Below, one piece after another: positions 13,428 through 25,949 of a DNA stretch of 64,000 nt. How positions within the stretch are numbered: position 1 is the stretch's first letter; the number at the start of each line of letters is the position of its first letter. Location: the NCBI GenBank assembly GCA_030686995.1, contig CM060709.1, forward strand, positions 303,381,357-303,445,356, given 5' to 3'. Origin of the DNA: Artemisia argyi (lineage: Eukaryota > Streptophyta > Magnoliopsida > Asterales > Asteraceae). The notes beneath the pieces were generated by a model. It worked only from the letters and a program-made list of their open reading frames with translations. It was not told the DNA's origin and searched no databases. The translations under genes and the position numbers were made by a program.

Positions 13428-16056
13428 GATTGGCATCAGAGCTAAGGTTATAGCGAACTAGGATGTATCTTGGACCCTAGACTATAACCACATCATCATA
13501 GCATCTCATCATTTCATCATAAGTGCATAATCATGATACATGTTGTTTCATACATACCCTGTGCGAGTTATTTATACTCATATCCGTATATGTATATCAT
13601 TTTATTGACCTGGTTCACAAGTGACATGTCTTCAGATACTCACCCTGACATCCTTTTATCGGATTCCGACATTGAAGATGCCTTGTCATCTTCCACTACC
13701 ATTATACCACCAGTTGCACTTACACCACAATTAGTACTATTGATTTGCCATAGGAACAGAGTTTTCCTATCATTCAGCCCGTACATAGAATGCCTTTTGG
13801 TAGTGTATTCAGAATTAATCTTAATGGACTTATTAGGATGCTTGTTGCAAGGAAGATAGTGTGTTTTCTTTCCATCACTAGTAGGGCACTTACTACTCAG
13901 GTACTATCACCACCATCAGTTACTTATTACACTATTGGCCTTCCCACAGTGTGTACTTTAGTTTTACCTTTTGGATGTCGCGAGGTAGCGCGAAAGAGGG
14001 TAGTATTCCATTCACTAGTACCATCATTGTCATTTCCTTTTCCATTCCCATTTGCTCAGACTTCAATCGTTTCGCAACATTTTAGCATTGTCTCATCAGG
14101 AATTAGGTTGATTTCGTTTTTGACGAATTAGTAGACTATTACCATTCGACAAGATTCACCCACGTATCCAATACACCATTCAAGCTATTTTACTATCATA
14201 TGGGGAAACTGTTTTACAGAAAAATTTCTGAAGTAAGCTATTTTATTACCATCCTATAAATTGATTTTCTGTCATTACACCAAGTATTTACTATTATTAC
14301 GCGAAGCAATTTTCATGTTACTTGAAAGAAAACATCAGGACACCATTTTTATAATAATGCGTTGAACACCATCTAAAACTTTTGATAAAAGTTATGATAT
14401 TTTGACAAAATCCAACATCGCATCATTAGTCCTCAATTATACATAGCCTGATCACCTATGTAAAATTCAGGAAGGATTATGCCATGAAGGAAATAGTTAC
14501 CTTTTCAAAGGATTGTTGATAACAATCTTCATCCAAAAGTTTTGTAAACAAAGGAACTCTTTCATAAACATCCCTTTTGCCGAACTATCCCTGGATACTT
14601 ACCCCATCAGTCCCTCATTCAGACATTAAGTTGGATTTTCCCATTGACTTCCCTAGGAGAGACTTTCCATATCAATTACATGCAGGATTCCTTTATACAA
14701 TAAACGCAATGAAGGGATTACAGAACTACTAACTAGGACTAGAAGTATATAGTGAGAGAATTCATAACTCAACAACAATCCTAAGATACTGCGAGACCAT
14801 CTGAATCACCATCCCTGACTTAGTTGTCAAATTTTATCATTTAAAGGTACTAGCTAGACTGAGCTACAGGATTGAACTCAATATAGATGTCCGCAGGACA
14901 ACACAATAGAAATAAACCAAGCTTCTAATTGAGACTGTAGAGCATTTCATTTAAACATGGCCTCATCCATACATAAACTTTCCTGCAGTAAGTTTTCACA
15001 AAGGACAATTGTTAGAATTAAGAATATCGATGTAGATTCCTTTAAGGCATTATGTCTAGAAATTTCAGATAACCTCACCTTCATACCAAGCAAGGGATCA
15101 AACCGGAACATATCTCCTCATCTACATGGGAAAACAGAATAGACATTCATCGACACAACATCAAGTGATACCTTCGTCTTGCCAATTACAACGATAAACT
15201 ATTTCAGGACTTAAGTTAGTCTAAATACCTGTGCTTGTAGTTATGCCAGATAACCATCAATAGACATTATCCAACTTCAGGAACTAAGTGTTAGACATCT
15301 ATGCATTTAAGCGAACATTTCCTATTCTACCATTTTATCCTTTTCAGTGTTTTCACTTTTAAATAAAGTTGATGCGTTTACATAAATCACCTACCTTGTG
15401 GAAAAATGATTTCTGAAATTCCTATTTTGAACAAGTACGATCCTTTTTGGTCAATCTTTAGCAACACTATTGTACAATGAGAAATATACATAAACATCAA
15501 ACTTTGGTAAGCAGTCTTAATCACAACATGTTTGAAAACATTTTTCTACTTCATAACTACTGAAATTTTGAATCATCAGGAAAAATATTACTTAGTAAAT
15601 CATTTGCTCCATTTTTCTAAGTTCGTTTATTCAGAAAAAGATTTCAACCAAAACTCACAATCGCGAGACAAATATCCAGAACCAACTTCTCTACAACATC
15701 GCTTATGCATTTAGGATTTGTGACTTGACAATAGAGAATACTTGGAATATGTGATGAAGGAATTAGGAGGAACATCACAAATTGATCGCTAACTTCAGTA
15801 GTGGAGACCAAACCCACTAGACAAAGAAGGACATATGTCTTATCATCCGTTGGAACAAAACACAAGGAATCAAATTGTTACCTATATTCTATCCCTTCAG
15901 ATAACGCCAAGTTCGAAGGACCGAACGTTATGGAATTAGTCACAAAGGTTTATTGTACCCATTTCAGTTTTTCCTGTTAAGGAAACCGTTTCAACTTGGA
16001 CCTCAGGTAATCATTTCAGGATTTCCTTCAGAAACCCATTTAGATGTGAACATCAC
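13428..16056 (+). pseudogene. Partial second copy of the gypsy internal region
   Basis: It repeats 6732-9361 almost exactly, including the primer-binding site, the gag-like start and the same stops. It ends at 16056, inside the integrase relic just after the codons for DVNI. The following bases (TATTTACAAGGG) do not match copy 1. The missing 1 kb and third LTR indicate a deletion or truncated duplication. Confidence 0.8.
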
Positions 16057-16870
16057 TATTTACAAGGGTACAACAACTCCCGTTAGTTCTTTTACAAGGG
16101 TACAACAACTCCCGACACACTACGTATTTTGAGGCCTAAAATACTAACCAACCACTTCTACATACATGACACAAATGAAGTATAAACTACCAAAGGTTAT
16201 ACATGACAAAGCTAACAAGACTTGCAACTTTAGAGTTGAAGCTTGTAACTTCTTGAATGATCTTGTGAAGTCCCTTGCTACATAAGAGAATCACACAAGT
16301 CAAATGTTACTGAGTTAGTTGAGAGAGTATGTGAAAATATGTCCTAAAGGGGTGACTCAAAACTAACAAATGGTTTGGTATTTATAGCAAACCATTCTGC
16401 AGGTCTGACGGATCAGGCGGAACCCTCAGATGGGTTCCGCCCGCGTACCCCCAGGGTTCCGTCAGGGCTGCAGTTGGTTTTGCAATAAATCTTCCAAACC
16501 AAACAAGGTCACATCTCATTATATCTAGTCAAACACAAGACTTGCAAGCAAACATATGGTTAGTCAAACACTCTTTCTTACCATAAATGTATATTGACAA
16601 AGCTTGCCCTAAATGTGATGTGACATTACTATTTTAAGAAATAAATGTGATGTGACAAGACACTTTCTAATTTAAGAAATAAAAACAATGTTTTGTTTAA
16701 AGGGAAATGTAAACCTTAGTTAAACAAGACTTAAACACTTAAAGTGATGATTTACTTATAGCTAAAGTTCATACTTTGTCATTAACAAAACTTAGCAAAG
16801 ATCGTAAAATATAAATAACGTTTTTAGGCGATATTTGTAATAACATTTTAGTTGATAAAAACAAGACTAA
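16057..16870. repeat. Possible right arm of the older repeat, with a 23-bp direct repeat
   Basis: TTACAAGGGTACAACAACTC occurs twice within 50 bp at the junction (about 16060 and 16095). Downstream is a non-coding segment with a GC-rich core (about 16400-16470, GGCGGAACCCTC). It resembles LTR sequence interrupted by the gypsy array and may pair with 3150-3667. The evidence is weak. Confidence 0.35.
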
Positions 16871-16879
16871 AAAGCAAGG

Positions 16880-17290
16880 TTGCAAAAATCTCGAATCGGT
16901 AGTCGGGCGGTCGACCACCTTGTAGCTTGTAATCGGTCTAGGAGGGATTAATCGGTGATTAATCGGATTGGCAATACTGACAACTTTTGGTTATTTTCGG
17001 CAATTTTTGTGTATTTCCGGTGAGTTTTGAGTATTTCCGGCATGATATTTTCTAAAAAGCAACTTGTAATAGACTTAATTAGTTACTATAAGTGATCGAA
17101 ATAAGTTTACAGTGAGTTTTTGGTACTTCCGACAAGATTTATAGGTTTTTGGAAAGTTTGACCATCATTGACCGCCTTTGACCACGGTTGACCTATGTGT
17201 TTGACTCAGTTACATAAATTGGCAAAGTCGATGGCCTTGTAGCACCTAATCGATATTAATCGGCCTTGTAGACTTTTTTTAAAGCTGCTG
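16880..17290. repeat. ATTAATCGG-rich dispersed repeat
   Basis: The motifs ATTAATCGG and CCTTGTAG recur near both ends of this segment (16915-16970 and 17230-17270), with TTTGACC motifs between. The ends look loosely inverted. I recognise the style of a non-autonomous DNA transposon but cannot define its ends. Confidence 0.35.
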
Positions 17291-17410
17291 AAAAGAGACT
17301 AAAACTTATTTCATCCTTTTAAGATATTCACCTACACCTTCACAAGTTTCTCTTAATAAAAAGTAATTTCTAACCAATTTCTCACATGTTATCGTCACTT
17401 TTCATGACAA

Positions 17411-17701
17411 ACAAACTATACTACAGTAACAAATAACTTTCATCTCAACTTTTGTCCTTAGACAAACTATACTACAGTAACAAATAACTTTCATCTCAAA
17501 TGGATTCGGACACCCACTATGAGTGGGTCCGATTTGTTAGATACCATGATGTCAATCAACAACAATAAAATAGCCATAGATAATTGTCACAAGTTCATGT
17601 GTTGATTTTTAGGTATCATATGAGGTAAGTTGTCTATTCATAGAGTATAATATTGATTGTTGTCGAACTTACTCTAATATTGATTGTTGTCGAACTTACT
17701 C
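17411..17701. repeat. Two short tandem duplications
   Basis: A 38-bp sequence (ACAAACTATACTACAGTAAC onward) occurs at 17411-17448 and 17462-17499. A 27-bp sequence (TAATATTGATTGTTGTCGAA onward) occurs twice back to back at 17648-17701. Both pairs are perfect or nearly so, indicating recent local duplication. Confidence 0.8.
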
Positions 17702-20422
17702 TTGCTAAAGTGGTGCCGTGGTGGTGGTATAAAAAAACTATATTTCGATGGCTTTCGCCTAAATGATACCATACTGGCAATCTGGCATACTACCATTAAT
17801 AGTTTGGGCCTGTGGTAGAGTGCTAAAGTGGTAAATGATTCTCATCCTAAGCCCAATATGTCACAAACAATAATGGTTTGGGCTTGTGGCCCAAGTTATA
17901 ACTTGGATCCTTCTTTCATTCTAAACCCACATGACAAAAACACCTAAGATAAATCAACTGAATACCAATATACGTAGTACCATCAACATGTAGTTACTAG
18001 TTATTACTTATTCTCGTTTCCAATACTCAAAGTGTATTTTGGACAGTTGGTTAATTTCCCCATTGTATACCATATAATTTAAGGGATACTCTTCATTGTG
18101 GTTTAAACTTTGAAGGCAAACTATAAGGCAAATTGCAATTGATAACCACGTCTGTGCAGGGACGAAACAAAACACAAAGTCACTAGATGCATTTAGAGAA
18201 AACAAAACAAGATTACATACATAACTTTTTGAGACCGGGTGCATTTTTACAAAAAATCGAGATTTCTTTTTACAAAAATAACACTACGACACCAAAATCC
18301 ATGGGTGTAATGAGACACCCGAGACCCACCCTGATTCCGTCAATGTCTCCATGAGCAATTATTACCATGCTAGTCCTCTTCACTTTTCAAAGTAGCTGTA
18401 CTCTTGCAAGTTATACTAAACAGTCTCTCATCAGCAATTTGGAACCATCAGATTCTTTTAAGCAAACATATTGTTATTACTTATTAGTACAAAATATATA
18501 CTGTAACATTTTGTAAGAATGTCACGATTTTAAACAAGAAAGTGTTGGTTATTCTAAGGCCAAGACAATGCACAACCGTTGTTGGATCACTATGACCATT
18601 AGAGTGTGAAAGATGATACTCTTACCAAGATCAAACAAACGCAAGTATTTTAACTAAAGGGTTCGGGTTATATCATAGAATGATGATAGAAAATTCAAAC
18701 ATACCATTAGCCTAGGTTTTAAAAGAGGACCATAAATCAGATGCATATATGGTAATAGCACTTGAGGGCGATTTGTTGATATCCTTAAAATTTTCACCAA
18801 CAAAATGTATATAGTCTCATAATCTAAGTATAATTTTCTCGCTTAGGCATAAATTTCAGGACTCTTGTAACCAAACAGATCCTTTTCACTCTCTAAGCGA
18901 TAACTTTGTCCCTTAAACACGAGTAAAATTATCTGAACTCGCTACGTTTAAGATAAGAACATATGTTACACCCTATACCAAAATTGAAGACTACACACCA
19001 TATGGCAAATGTGATGTGTAATTCCTTTCCTACAACTAAATGTTAACTTTGCAATTATGTTTTTCGCAGAAGGGTAGGTTGCAAGAATTTACTTTACCAC
19101 TGGTGATATGATGGACATGGTGTCATTTATTTTTATGGTACTAGTTCTTGGCCATCACCGCTGAACTTGGCATTTTTCGTGTAACCATAAATTATTGGCT
19201 TGCACTTTATGCAACAAAACTTGTAGTCCGATTCGTGTGGTATCTATGAAGTATGTCAGGCTTCATAAGGCAAGCATTTTAAGATATATTGTATGTGGTA
19301 AGAAATTTGCAAATTTACTTTTCCTTCTTCTTGTTCTATGCATTTTGGTGTTAACAGATAACATTGCAACTTGTAATGTGTACACATATATTTCGTAATG
19401 TCATCACTTTGTCAACTACAAAAGGCCAGTTAATTACATTCACAAGGTTTCTTATGGTAAAACGGATAAAACGGGTAAACGGATGAGATATTTCTTGTTC
19501 AGGTAACTAATCTGGAGAGCTAGTATGAATTTTTGACTCAGATATGCGTGGTTTAATTGTGGTATCTCATGACCATTTCCCACCCATTTACTTATCACCC
19601 CTAAATGTGTAACACGTGAAATGTTACTTAAGACATCCTCTGGTAAAGAGTGCGGTAAAATTTTAACACTAGATAGAATAAACATACCACTTTAGTGGTA
19701 AAAAAAAGTACTGTGATTTGTTCTGACCCAAACAACAACCCCACTGACCATGCAATTAGATTTTGGATCAGAATCCAGTTGGCCCAACATGCAGTTCTGA
19801 GGGTACTTAAAATAATTGTACGTCATGCATTAACATTGTTCAGTAAATTACTCGTACAAAAATTCAAAAAAATCTAAAAAACTTGATGTATAGATTTTTT
19901 TAGCAACATTATTGACATTGAACTTATACCATTGTAAAGTATAAGCCGATTAGTAATTCTAAACTTTATTTGTATATACAATCTCATAATAAAGTTTTTT
20001 CTTTCATTTGAAAGAAAACAATAGACGAGGTTTCCATATCCGGGTTACCAGGAAGACGAGTTTTTGAGTCATATATACTTGGCTTAACTTACGTATGTAT
20101 TGCTGTGACCGTTTTCGACCATTTCTGTGGTCACCCCTAAATCTAAATGTGTGTCGAGATTTAAGAAAAACTTTAAACTTCTTTGGAGTTTGAATGAATG
20201 GTGGTTGAAATTGAGGAGTCCTAACTTCAACAATGGAAAATGGTGATTACCACAAGCATGTCCCCTGGCCTATGTATATCATTACTATAGAGCATGTTCT
20301 CCCCCTACTGATAAAAAAAAGAATAAATGTGGCATCAACCGATCAACAAAGTTAAGTTTTTAAGCGATCCTCATTTAATTACATGACATCGATCTAAGAG
20401 TCCGAGACTAAACTTACCTCGG
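17702..20422. other. Intergenic DNA with two SINE-body-like fragments
   Basis: No gene is recognisable. Segments near 19495-19620 and 20025-20150 share the motif series TTTTGACTCAGATAT, GTGACCGTTT and CACCCCTAAAT with the body of the tRNA-derived SINE at 40137-40312 (seen there in + orientation). They lack the tRNA-like head. The rest shows no structure I can name. Confidence 0.45.
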
Positions 20423-20430
20423 CATCTGAG

Positions 20431-20610
20431 CAGGGGCGGAGCCAGAAATTTTTGATCGAGATGATACACTTTGATAAATTTAGAAACTACACTGTAAACT
20501 GGTAATCAGGGGGCAAAGCACGAAAAAGCCAAATATTTTTGAAAATTTTCACTACAATTTTTTTCATCAGGGGGCACCTGCCCCTTGTGCCCCCCTTTAT
20601 CTCCACCATG
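20431..20610. mobile_element. hAT MITE, 180 bp, 8-bp target duplication
   Basis: The left end CAGGGGCGGAGCC is a typical plant hAT-type terminus. The right end reads ...CTCCACCATG, whose complement CATGGTGGAG matches it imperfectly. CATCTGAG flanks both sides (20423-20430 and 20611-20618), the length expected for hAT. It is non-coding. Confidence 0.8.
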
Positions 20611-20718
20611 CATCTGAGACTAAACTCTTGTTAAGTCATATACATTTGAGTTAAATACTCATCGTCTTAATGCAACCTGAACATAGAAAACCTTATTTCT
20701 TTGCATTTTAGACTAAAC

Positions 20719-21056
20719 TAGGGCTGAGCATCGGGCCTCTCCGGACCCGTCCCGACCCGATCCCGAATATCCCGAATCCCGACAAGCCGGAAAACATAAA
20801 CCGAGTCCCGACCCGATTAACGTCGGTTCGGTTTCGGGACAGTCGGGACGGGACGGGATCGGTCGATTTTCTCGGTTTTGTTTGTTTTTTTCGGTTTTTG
20901 GCCCGTCCCGACCCGATCCCGACTATCCCGAATCCCGACAAGCCGAAAAACTCAAACCGAGTCCCGACCCGATTAACGTCGGTTCGGTTTCGGGACAAGA
21001 ATCGGGACTCGGGATCGGGACGGGATTCGGGATCGGGTCGGTTTTGCTCACCCCTA
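20719..21056. mobile_element. hAT-like MITE, TAGGG(C/G)TGAGCA ends, 338 bp
   Basis: Ends TAGGGCTGAGCA and TGCTCACCCCTA are inverted repeats of 12 bp with one mismatch. GACTAAAC flanks both sides (20711-20718 and 21057-21064), an 8-bp duplication typical of hAT. The interior is built of CCCGACCCGA / TCGGGTCGGG motifs and two copies of a segment of about 110 bp (CCCGAATCCCGACAAGCCG). Frames open on both strands come from this symmetry. Confidence 0.85.
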
Positions 21057-21625
21057 GACTAAACCCAACGAGAATAACTTTATATCTTATAATTCATGTT
21101 TATGTATATACAATGAAGTTTACTAGTACATCAAGATATACGCGGCCTAATCATTAACCATCTTCTTTTGAATAGTTTTGGTATGTATTGATTATTGACT
21201 TAAAAAAAAACAATACTTGAAGTTTCCACAAGGAAATAAGCACATAATCTACAAAGTATCACCGATCAAGTTATAGATGATTTGTACACGAATCAAATAC
21301 AGCGGCACACAACAAACTCAATTTAGCAAATGCAGTCTTTCCAAGAATCTGGGGCCGATGTAGGTTGATCCACAATCCACATTGAAGAACAACCTTGAAC
21401 CATTATCTAGAGGTTGTTAGACGAGCAATATTGAATAGCCGGAATCAAACCGTTAACTATTTCCCACCAAAAACCTTCTATCTTCCTTTTTTTTTTACGT
21501 GTAATATTCAGTAGCAAATACACTATAAGGGCTCTGAATTATATGATTATATCTATCTATAAATGTATATCACAAATAGCATACTAATTTTAGCTACTAT
21601 AAGTTTTTTGAATTTATTCTAATTA

Positions 21626-21651
21626 TTCCCTCTGTTCAAAAAGAGTGTCCA

Positions 21652-21692
<41 letters not shown>

Positions 21693-21912
21693 TAATAATA
21701 AAAAAAATGAACAAATTGTGATATGTGTAATAAATGTTTGTTTTGATTGATAAAAAGTCATTTTTACCCTTATAGTTAATATATAAATTAAAAATAAGTA
21801 ATTGATGCAAATTTTGATTATAAGAGTAAAGTAGAAAAACTAGTAATTACTTTTATTTTAGGACAAACATATAGTGAGGTAAGGTGGATACTTTTTTATG
21901 TGACGGAGGGAG
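21626..21912. mobile_element. Stowaway-like MITE, 287 bp
   Basis: Inverted ends TTCCCTCTGTTCAAAAAGAG and CGGAGGGAG, flanked by TA on both sides. A CTCCCTCCGT-type terminus with a TA target duplication is characteristic of plant Tc1/mariner Stowaway MITEs. It contains a 36-bp A run (21653-21688). Confidence 0.75.
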
Positions 21913-22275
21913 TACGATTTGACCCATTTCAACATTGACCAAACCATTTTTATTGTGCATTTAACTCACCATTATGGATAATTATGAACCGATTGTTGTG
22001 TTGGGCATGGTTCGAATGTGGTACAACACATGAAAAGCATGATGTCGTCCGTACGATGGGAGGGTGGGAATTAATCAAACGGTCATGAAGTCATGCACCA
22101 ACCTCTTGCTTTCCATCTTCGTTTTCCAACTGTGAGCATTCACTCACTTACTACAAACAATCATTTATTACTCTTTCTTTCATCCATGAATTCATATCCA
22201 TTTCAATGTCTAATGTTAGAAACGTTATCCATTATATAATCATGCATTTTAAATAAACTGTTTAAATATGGTATG

Positions 22276-23040
22276 CAATGTTCTGAACGGCTAACGGCGC
22301 ACTAAGGCGCAAAGGGGTCAAAGAGCCTCAAGTCGAGGCGCAAACTAAGGCGCGTGATTCATAAATATGAGGCGCACTATACATTTAGGTTTTTTTTATA
22401 ACATATGTGACAACTTATGCATCTTAAATAACACAATAATATAAATATTCAATGCATAATGCCACTTAATAGGTATTACATCTAACAAAGCTTGCATTTA
22501 AACCCAATATCAAGCAAGCAACATATCAGAATCCATGAACTACCCTAAATCCTTGAATATACATTACAATATATGAGTTTATGACTTGTAAAATTTAGCA
22601 AATTACCATGTAGCTCTATCAACTATCAATAGCAGAAAATCTACAGTTGATTGGTAACACTTAACACTAAAGAAACAATATTTGTATCTGTTTTTAAACT
22701 ACTATTCTTAGACATTAGATTACAAAAAATATATATTTCTTTGTTGATTGTGTGTTTTAGTTATTTTCTAAAATATTAGAGGTTATTAGATACTTTATAA
22801 CCTAAAGGGCCCAATGTATATAATATGTAAGCCTAAAATATATCTTACTATTAAGAAAAACAGGCCAAAACCCCGTTACATCTTCTAGGCGTAAAAATCC
22901 CCAAGGCGCAAAAGCGCAAAAATCCTTAAGGTGCTAAGATTTTTACAGGATTCATGCATGTTGTGAGCCTCGATCTGAAAAAATCTCAAAGGCTAGAGCC
23001 TTGTGAGATTTATGGAGTAGGCGCGCTTTTTAAAATATAG
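22276..23040. mobile_element. Non-autonomous hAT-type element, 765 bp, 8-bp target duplication
   Basis: ATGGTATG flanks both sides (22268-22275 and 23041-23048). The ends CAATGTTCTGAAC and the complement of the right end, CTATATTTTAAA, are loosely inverted. Subterminal AGGCGC motifs occur near both ends (22310-22370 and 22885-22920, 23020). No transposase frame is present. Confidence 0.65.
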
Positions 23041-23453
23041 ATGGTATGACAAATTTCCTGTTTATAGCTTATCTTAGTATTTATATCTTAAAGTGATGTT
23101 TAGTAATATACCTTTTTGTACATTTTAACCTTAATTGTTGGCTAGTCAATATTATCAGTTGTCAACATTTTATAACAGACCAACAAAGTGGTTGCTTCAA
23201 ATCGGTTGAACCATTAGGTAGTCAAATGACCGTGGACGACTTGTCTTCCTACATCTATATACATTTATCCGCAGGTTGATCAGGTGACCGTTTTAAGTCG
23301 TGTATAGCATCAATACATTGCTTTAAATCGACTCGGTTGAATTTGGTGCTATTCCAAAAAACTGTAATCAATCTCTATGTCTGCTTATGACATAAGTGTA
23401 AACCACCTATAATAATTAACATAGAGTTAATGTTATGCTATATTGCTGTATAA

Positions 23454-23788
23454 GAGCATCTGCATTGGATAATGTCTTCCAATGACTTTTACTTAAGCCA
23501 CATCATCATTGTAATAAATTTTCATTAAATTAAAGCTTTTCATGTTTTTTTTACCACAATGGTGAAAAGCTTTCCTAAAGCTTTTTGTGAAATTAATGCT
23601 CAAGAATTGCAGAGAAAGATGTATAAAATGAATACACATTAAATGAAAAGCTTTTAGCAAAAGCTTAGCAAATGTCAAGTCTTTGTTAAAAGTCATTAGC
23701 AAAAACTTTCTTTTCAATGGATAAAGTCATTTCAAAGACTTTTTCAAATAGTGAAAAGTCATTGTAAAAGCTCCCATTGGGGTTGCTC
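23454..23788. mobile_element. Tourist-like (PIF/Harbinger) MITE, 335 bp
   Basis: Inverted ends GAGCATCTGCATTGG and the complement of CCATTGGGGTTGCTC, flanked by TAA on both sides (23451-23453 and 23789-23791). A three-base TWA duplication is typical of PIF/Harbinger MITEs. The interior has several copies of AAAAGCTTT-like motifs on both strands. Confidence 0.75.
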
Positions 23789-23976
23789 TAAGGGCAATGA
23801 TAAAATGCAAAGAGGTGTTATGGTAGTTATTCATTTAATTCTTACAAGTTTGTCATGTTATATTAATCAATAATTTATAAAGTTATTTTATTATGTGTAA
23901 AGTATAAACCTTTTACAAGTTTATAAAATGACCTTCAATAATACATGCGTTGAATTATGAGTAGGGACATGCCACA

Positions 23977-24279
23977 GTGGGGTGAGCAAACGGACCGGAC
24001 GGACCGACAAGACCGACCGGACCGGACCGGACATACCACATTCGGTCCGATCTTCGGTCTAGGCTTTTTGGTTAATTCGGTCTTCGGTTCGGTCAGTCCG
24101 GTCCGGTCCGGTTCGGACCGACCAAAAAACCGAAAAAACTTGCCAATTCTTGCCTATTTGGACCGGACCGGACCGACCACATTCGGTCTCGATCTCGGTC
24201 CCGGTTTTTACCTTAATTCGATCTTCGCTCTTGTCGGTCCGATCCGATCCGGTCCGGTCCCAGACCGATGCTCACCCTT
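23977..24279. mobile_element. hAT-like MITE, GGTCCGG-rich, 303 bp
   Basis: Ends GGGGTGAGCA and TGCTCACCCTT are inverted repeats. ATGCCACA flanks both sides (23969-23976 and 24280-24287). The interior consists of GGACCGG / GGTCCGG motifs and CATTCGGTC segments. It is a relative of 1190-1440 and, by its ends, of 20719-21056. The 131-aa frame over it is repeat sequence. Confidence 0.85.
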
Positions 24280-24892
24280 ATGCCACACGTACACGAATTA
24301 TAAACTTACTATGATTGTAATTAAAGGTACAACAATTATAAACTTACTATGATTGTAATTAAAGATACAACTTTTAATGTGTTTTAGATATTTCCTTAAA
24401 ACTCCCAATGTGAATGCCTTTATTAGTATGTTTTAGAAAAATTAATGCCAAATTTTACAAAGTTAAAAGAAGAGATAATGTATAGTCACCCAAATATTTC
24501 ATGTTTCTTTTCTTAATATACGTCACTCATTTATTAAAACAAATTTTTTCAAAACAAACTTTCAGGCTATCCAATTATGTGTTTGTTTTTACTTATACCA
24601 GTTTCTAGTTAATTTTTTTCCAAGTAATTATCAAATGACAAAAATAAACTTAATTTCACTAACGTCCCAACGCATAAAAAACTAGACATGAAAATCCAGT
24701 TATGCATTTGACGACATTTTTAATAGAATTTCTTTAAATCTAAATTATTGATATACTTGGTATTTCATGTTTACTTTTTAATTTATATTGCTTGAATATG
24801 TAAGGGTTGTATTCCTTAACACCGCTTAATAAATTTCGGCCATCAGTTTCGAAAGAAATTATATTAACAAAAACATGTACATAGTTGGACGG

Positions 24893-24893
<1 letters not shown>

Positions 24894-24934
<41 letters not shown>
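24894..24934. repeat. Poly(T) tract, 41 bp
   Basis: An uninterrupted T run with no adjacent element ends that I can recognise. Confidence 0.9.
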
Positions 24935-24938
<4 letters not shown>

Positions 24939-25086
24939 GTGTGACATATATGTAAAAACTTGAGTAGCGATAGATTATTCTTTAGGCCATATCGAATCAT
25001 GCTCTTTAAACCACACTTTTTCCCTATATTTGAATAATGGAGCATGAAAAATCATTTTCAAATAGTCTATATATGAAGAATCACTA

Positions 25087-25221
25087 CATTTTTTTTTTTT
25101 TTACAATAATTGTTTCACACCTTATAACATCTATCTCATAAATGTTTATAGCGAGGCTTGAACTCACAACCTCTATGTTGATGAACAACTCACATACCAC
25201 TAACCCAAAGGGCTTGAGTAC
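25087..25221 (-). mobile_element. tRNA-derived SINE, about 135 bp, 7-bp target duplication
   Basis: Read on the - strand, the element begins with a tRNA-like head: an A-box-like TTAGTGGTATGTGAG, then a B-box match GTTCAAGCC. It ends in a run of A (seen as T at 25088-25102). ATCACTA occurs on both sides (25080-25086 and 25222-25228). These are the defining parts of a plant SINE. The head departs too far from a cloverleaf to be a working tRNA gene. Confidence 0.75.
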
Positions 25222-25228
25222 ATCACTA

Positions 25229-25940
25229 TTTACTCTTCAAATCATTAAATATTGCAAGCATATTCTCAAATAGATGTAAATAGATAACCATTGGTTGAAA
25301 TAAATAAATATAGTATGAAAATGTATTGAAGTTAAAGTTTTAGAGTATATGGTTAGAGATGAAATGTTTTTTGAGGAAAAATATGATTAAAAGATGCTTT
25401 CTTTGTTTGGTATCTAAAGATTTTTTGAAGCAATGGTTGGAGATGGCATTAAAGAAATGAAAAAATCAAAATATTTTACAACGTAAAATTTATGACATTT
25501 CCTTAAATCTTTTTTATGTCCACTAATATTTAGGCTATCAAAAGGAGGTTTTGTACAATTGATATCATGTGTCCATGGTTTTTATGTTATGGCATTTGAT
25601 TTTGGGTTTTAGGTCACAAAATAACAAAGAATTTTTTCTAGAGTTTCTTTTAATTATATGAACTATAAAAATTATCATTAAATGCGATCGATTTTCATAA
25701 AATGTTTCAATAAACACATCAAATTATGCAGATTAGAACACCTTAAGAAAATTCATTGTATTTAATGATGTTTTTTATAATTCACGTAATAAGACGAGAT
25801 TTTATTGTTATATTATTACCTAAATCCATTGCTTTTATATCCTAGCAATTAATGATGTCATAACTCTTATTCTTTAACAAGTGTATAAAATAATGTTGTT
25901 TAAAAATATAAATAACATACCATAGTAGACTAATGGAGTA
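25229..25940. other. Intergenic, upstream of the HOTHEAD-like gene
   Basis: AT-rich sequence without recognisable genes or paired repeat ends. It includes the distal promoter of the gene starting at 26090. Confidence 0.5.
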
Positions 25941-25941
25941 C

Positions 25942-25949
25942 TATATATA
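25942..25949 (+). promoter_or_regulatory. Likely TATA box of the HOTHEAD-like gene
   Basis: TATATATA lies about 140 bp upstream of the start codon at 26090. A transcription start 25-35 bp downstream would leave a 5' leader of roughly 110 nt, normal for a plant gene. Confidence 0.5.

Larger units (their letters stand above)
3668..16056 (+). mobile_element. Ty3/gypsy element in tandem arrangement: LTR-internal-LTR-partial internal
   Basis: Two near-identical units offset by 6,695 bp. Each begins with a 3.06-kb LTR (TGTCACAACTC at the start, GTGTGACA or GTGTGATA at the end), then a primer-binding site resembling TGGTATCAGAGC (initiator-Met type, one mismatch), then an internal region. The first internal region (6732-10362) is complete and ends in a purine tract before the second LTR. 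The second stops at 16056, so no third LTR is present. Relics include a gag-like start, an integrase block with HPQNDGQSERTIQT, and a C-terminal block with RVVKQLKQSRIPIVRVRWNS, which together point to a Tekay-like chromovirus. The internal region is only 3.6 kb and full of stops, so this is a non-autonomous or decayed family. Small indels and substitutions separate the copies. Confidence 0.85.

Noticed and set aside
23957..24352. 131-codon frame
   Set aside because: Lies over a hAT-like MITE with the same palindromic repeats; no domain.
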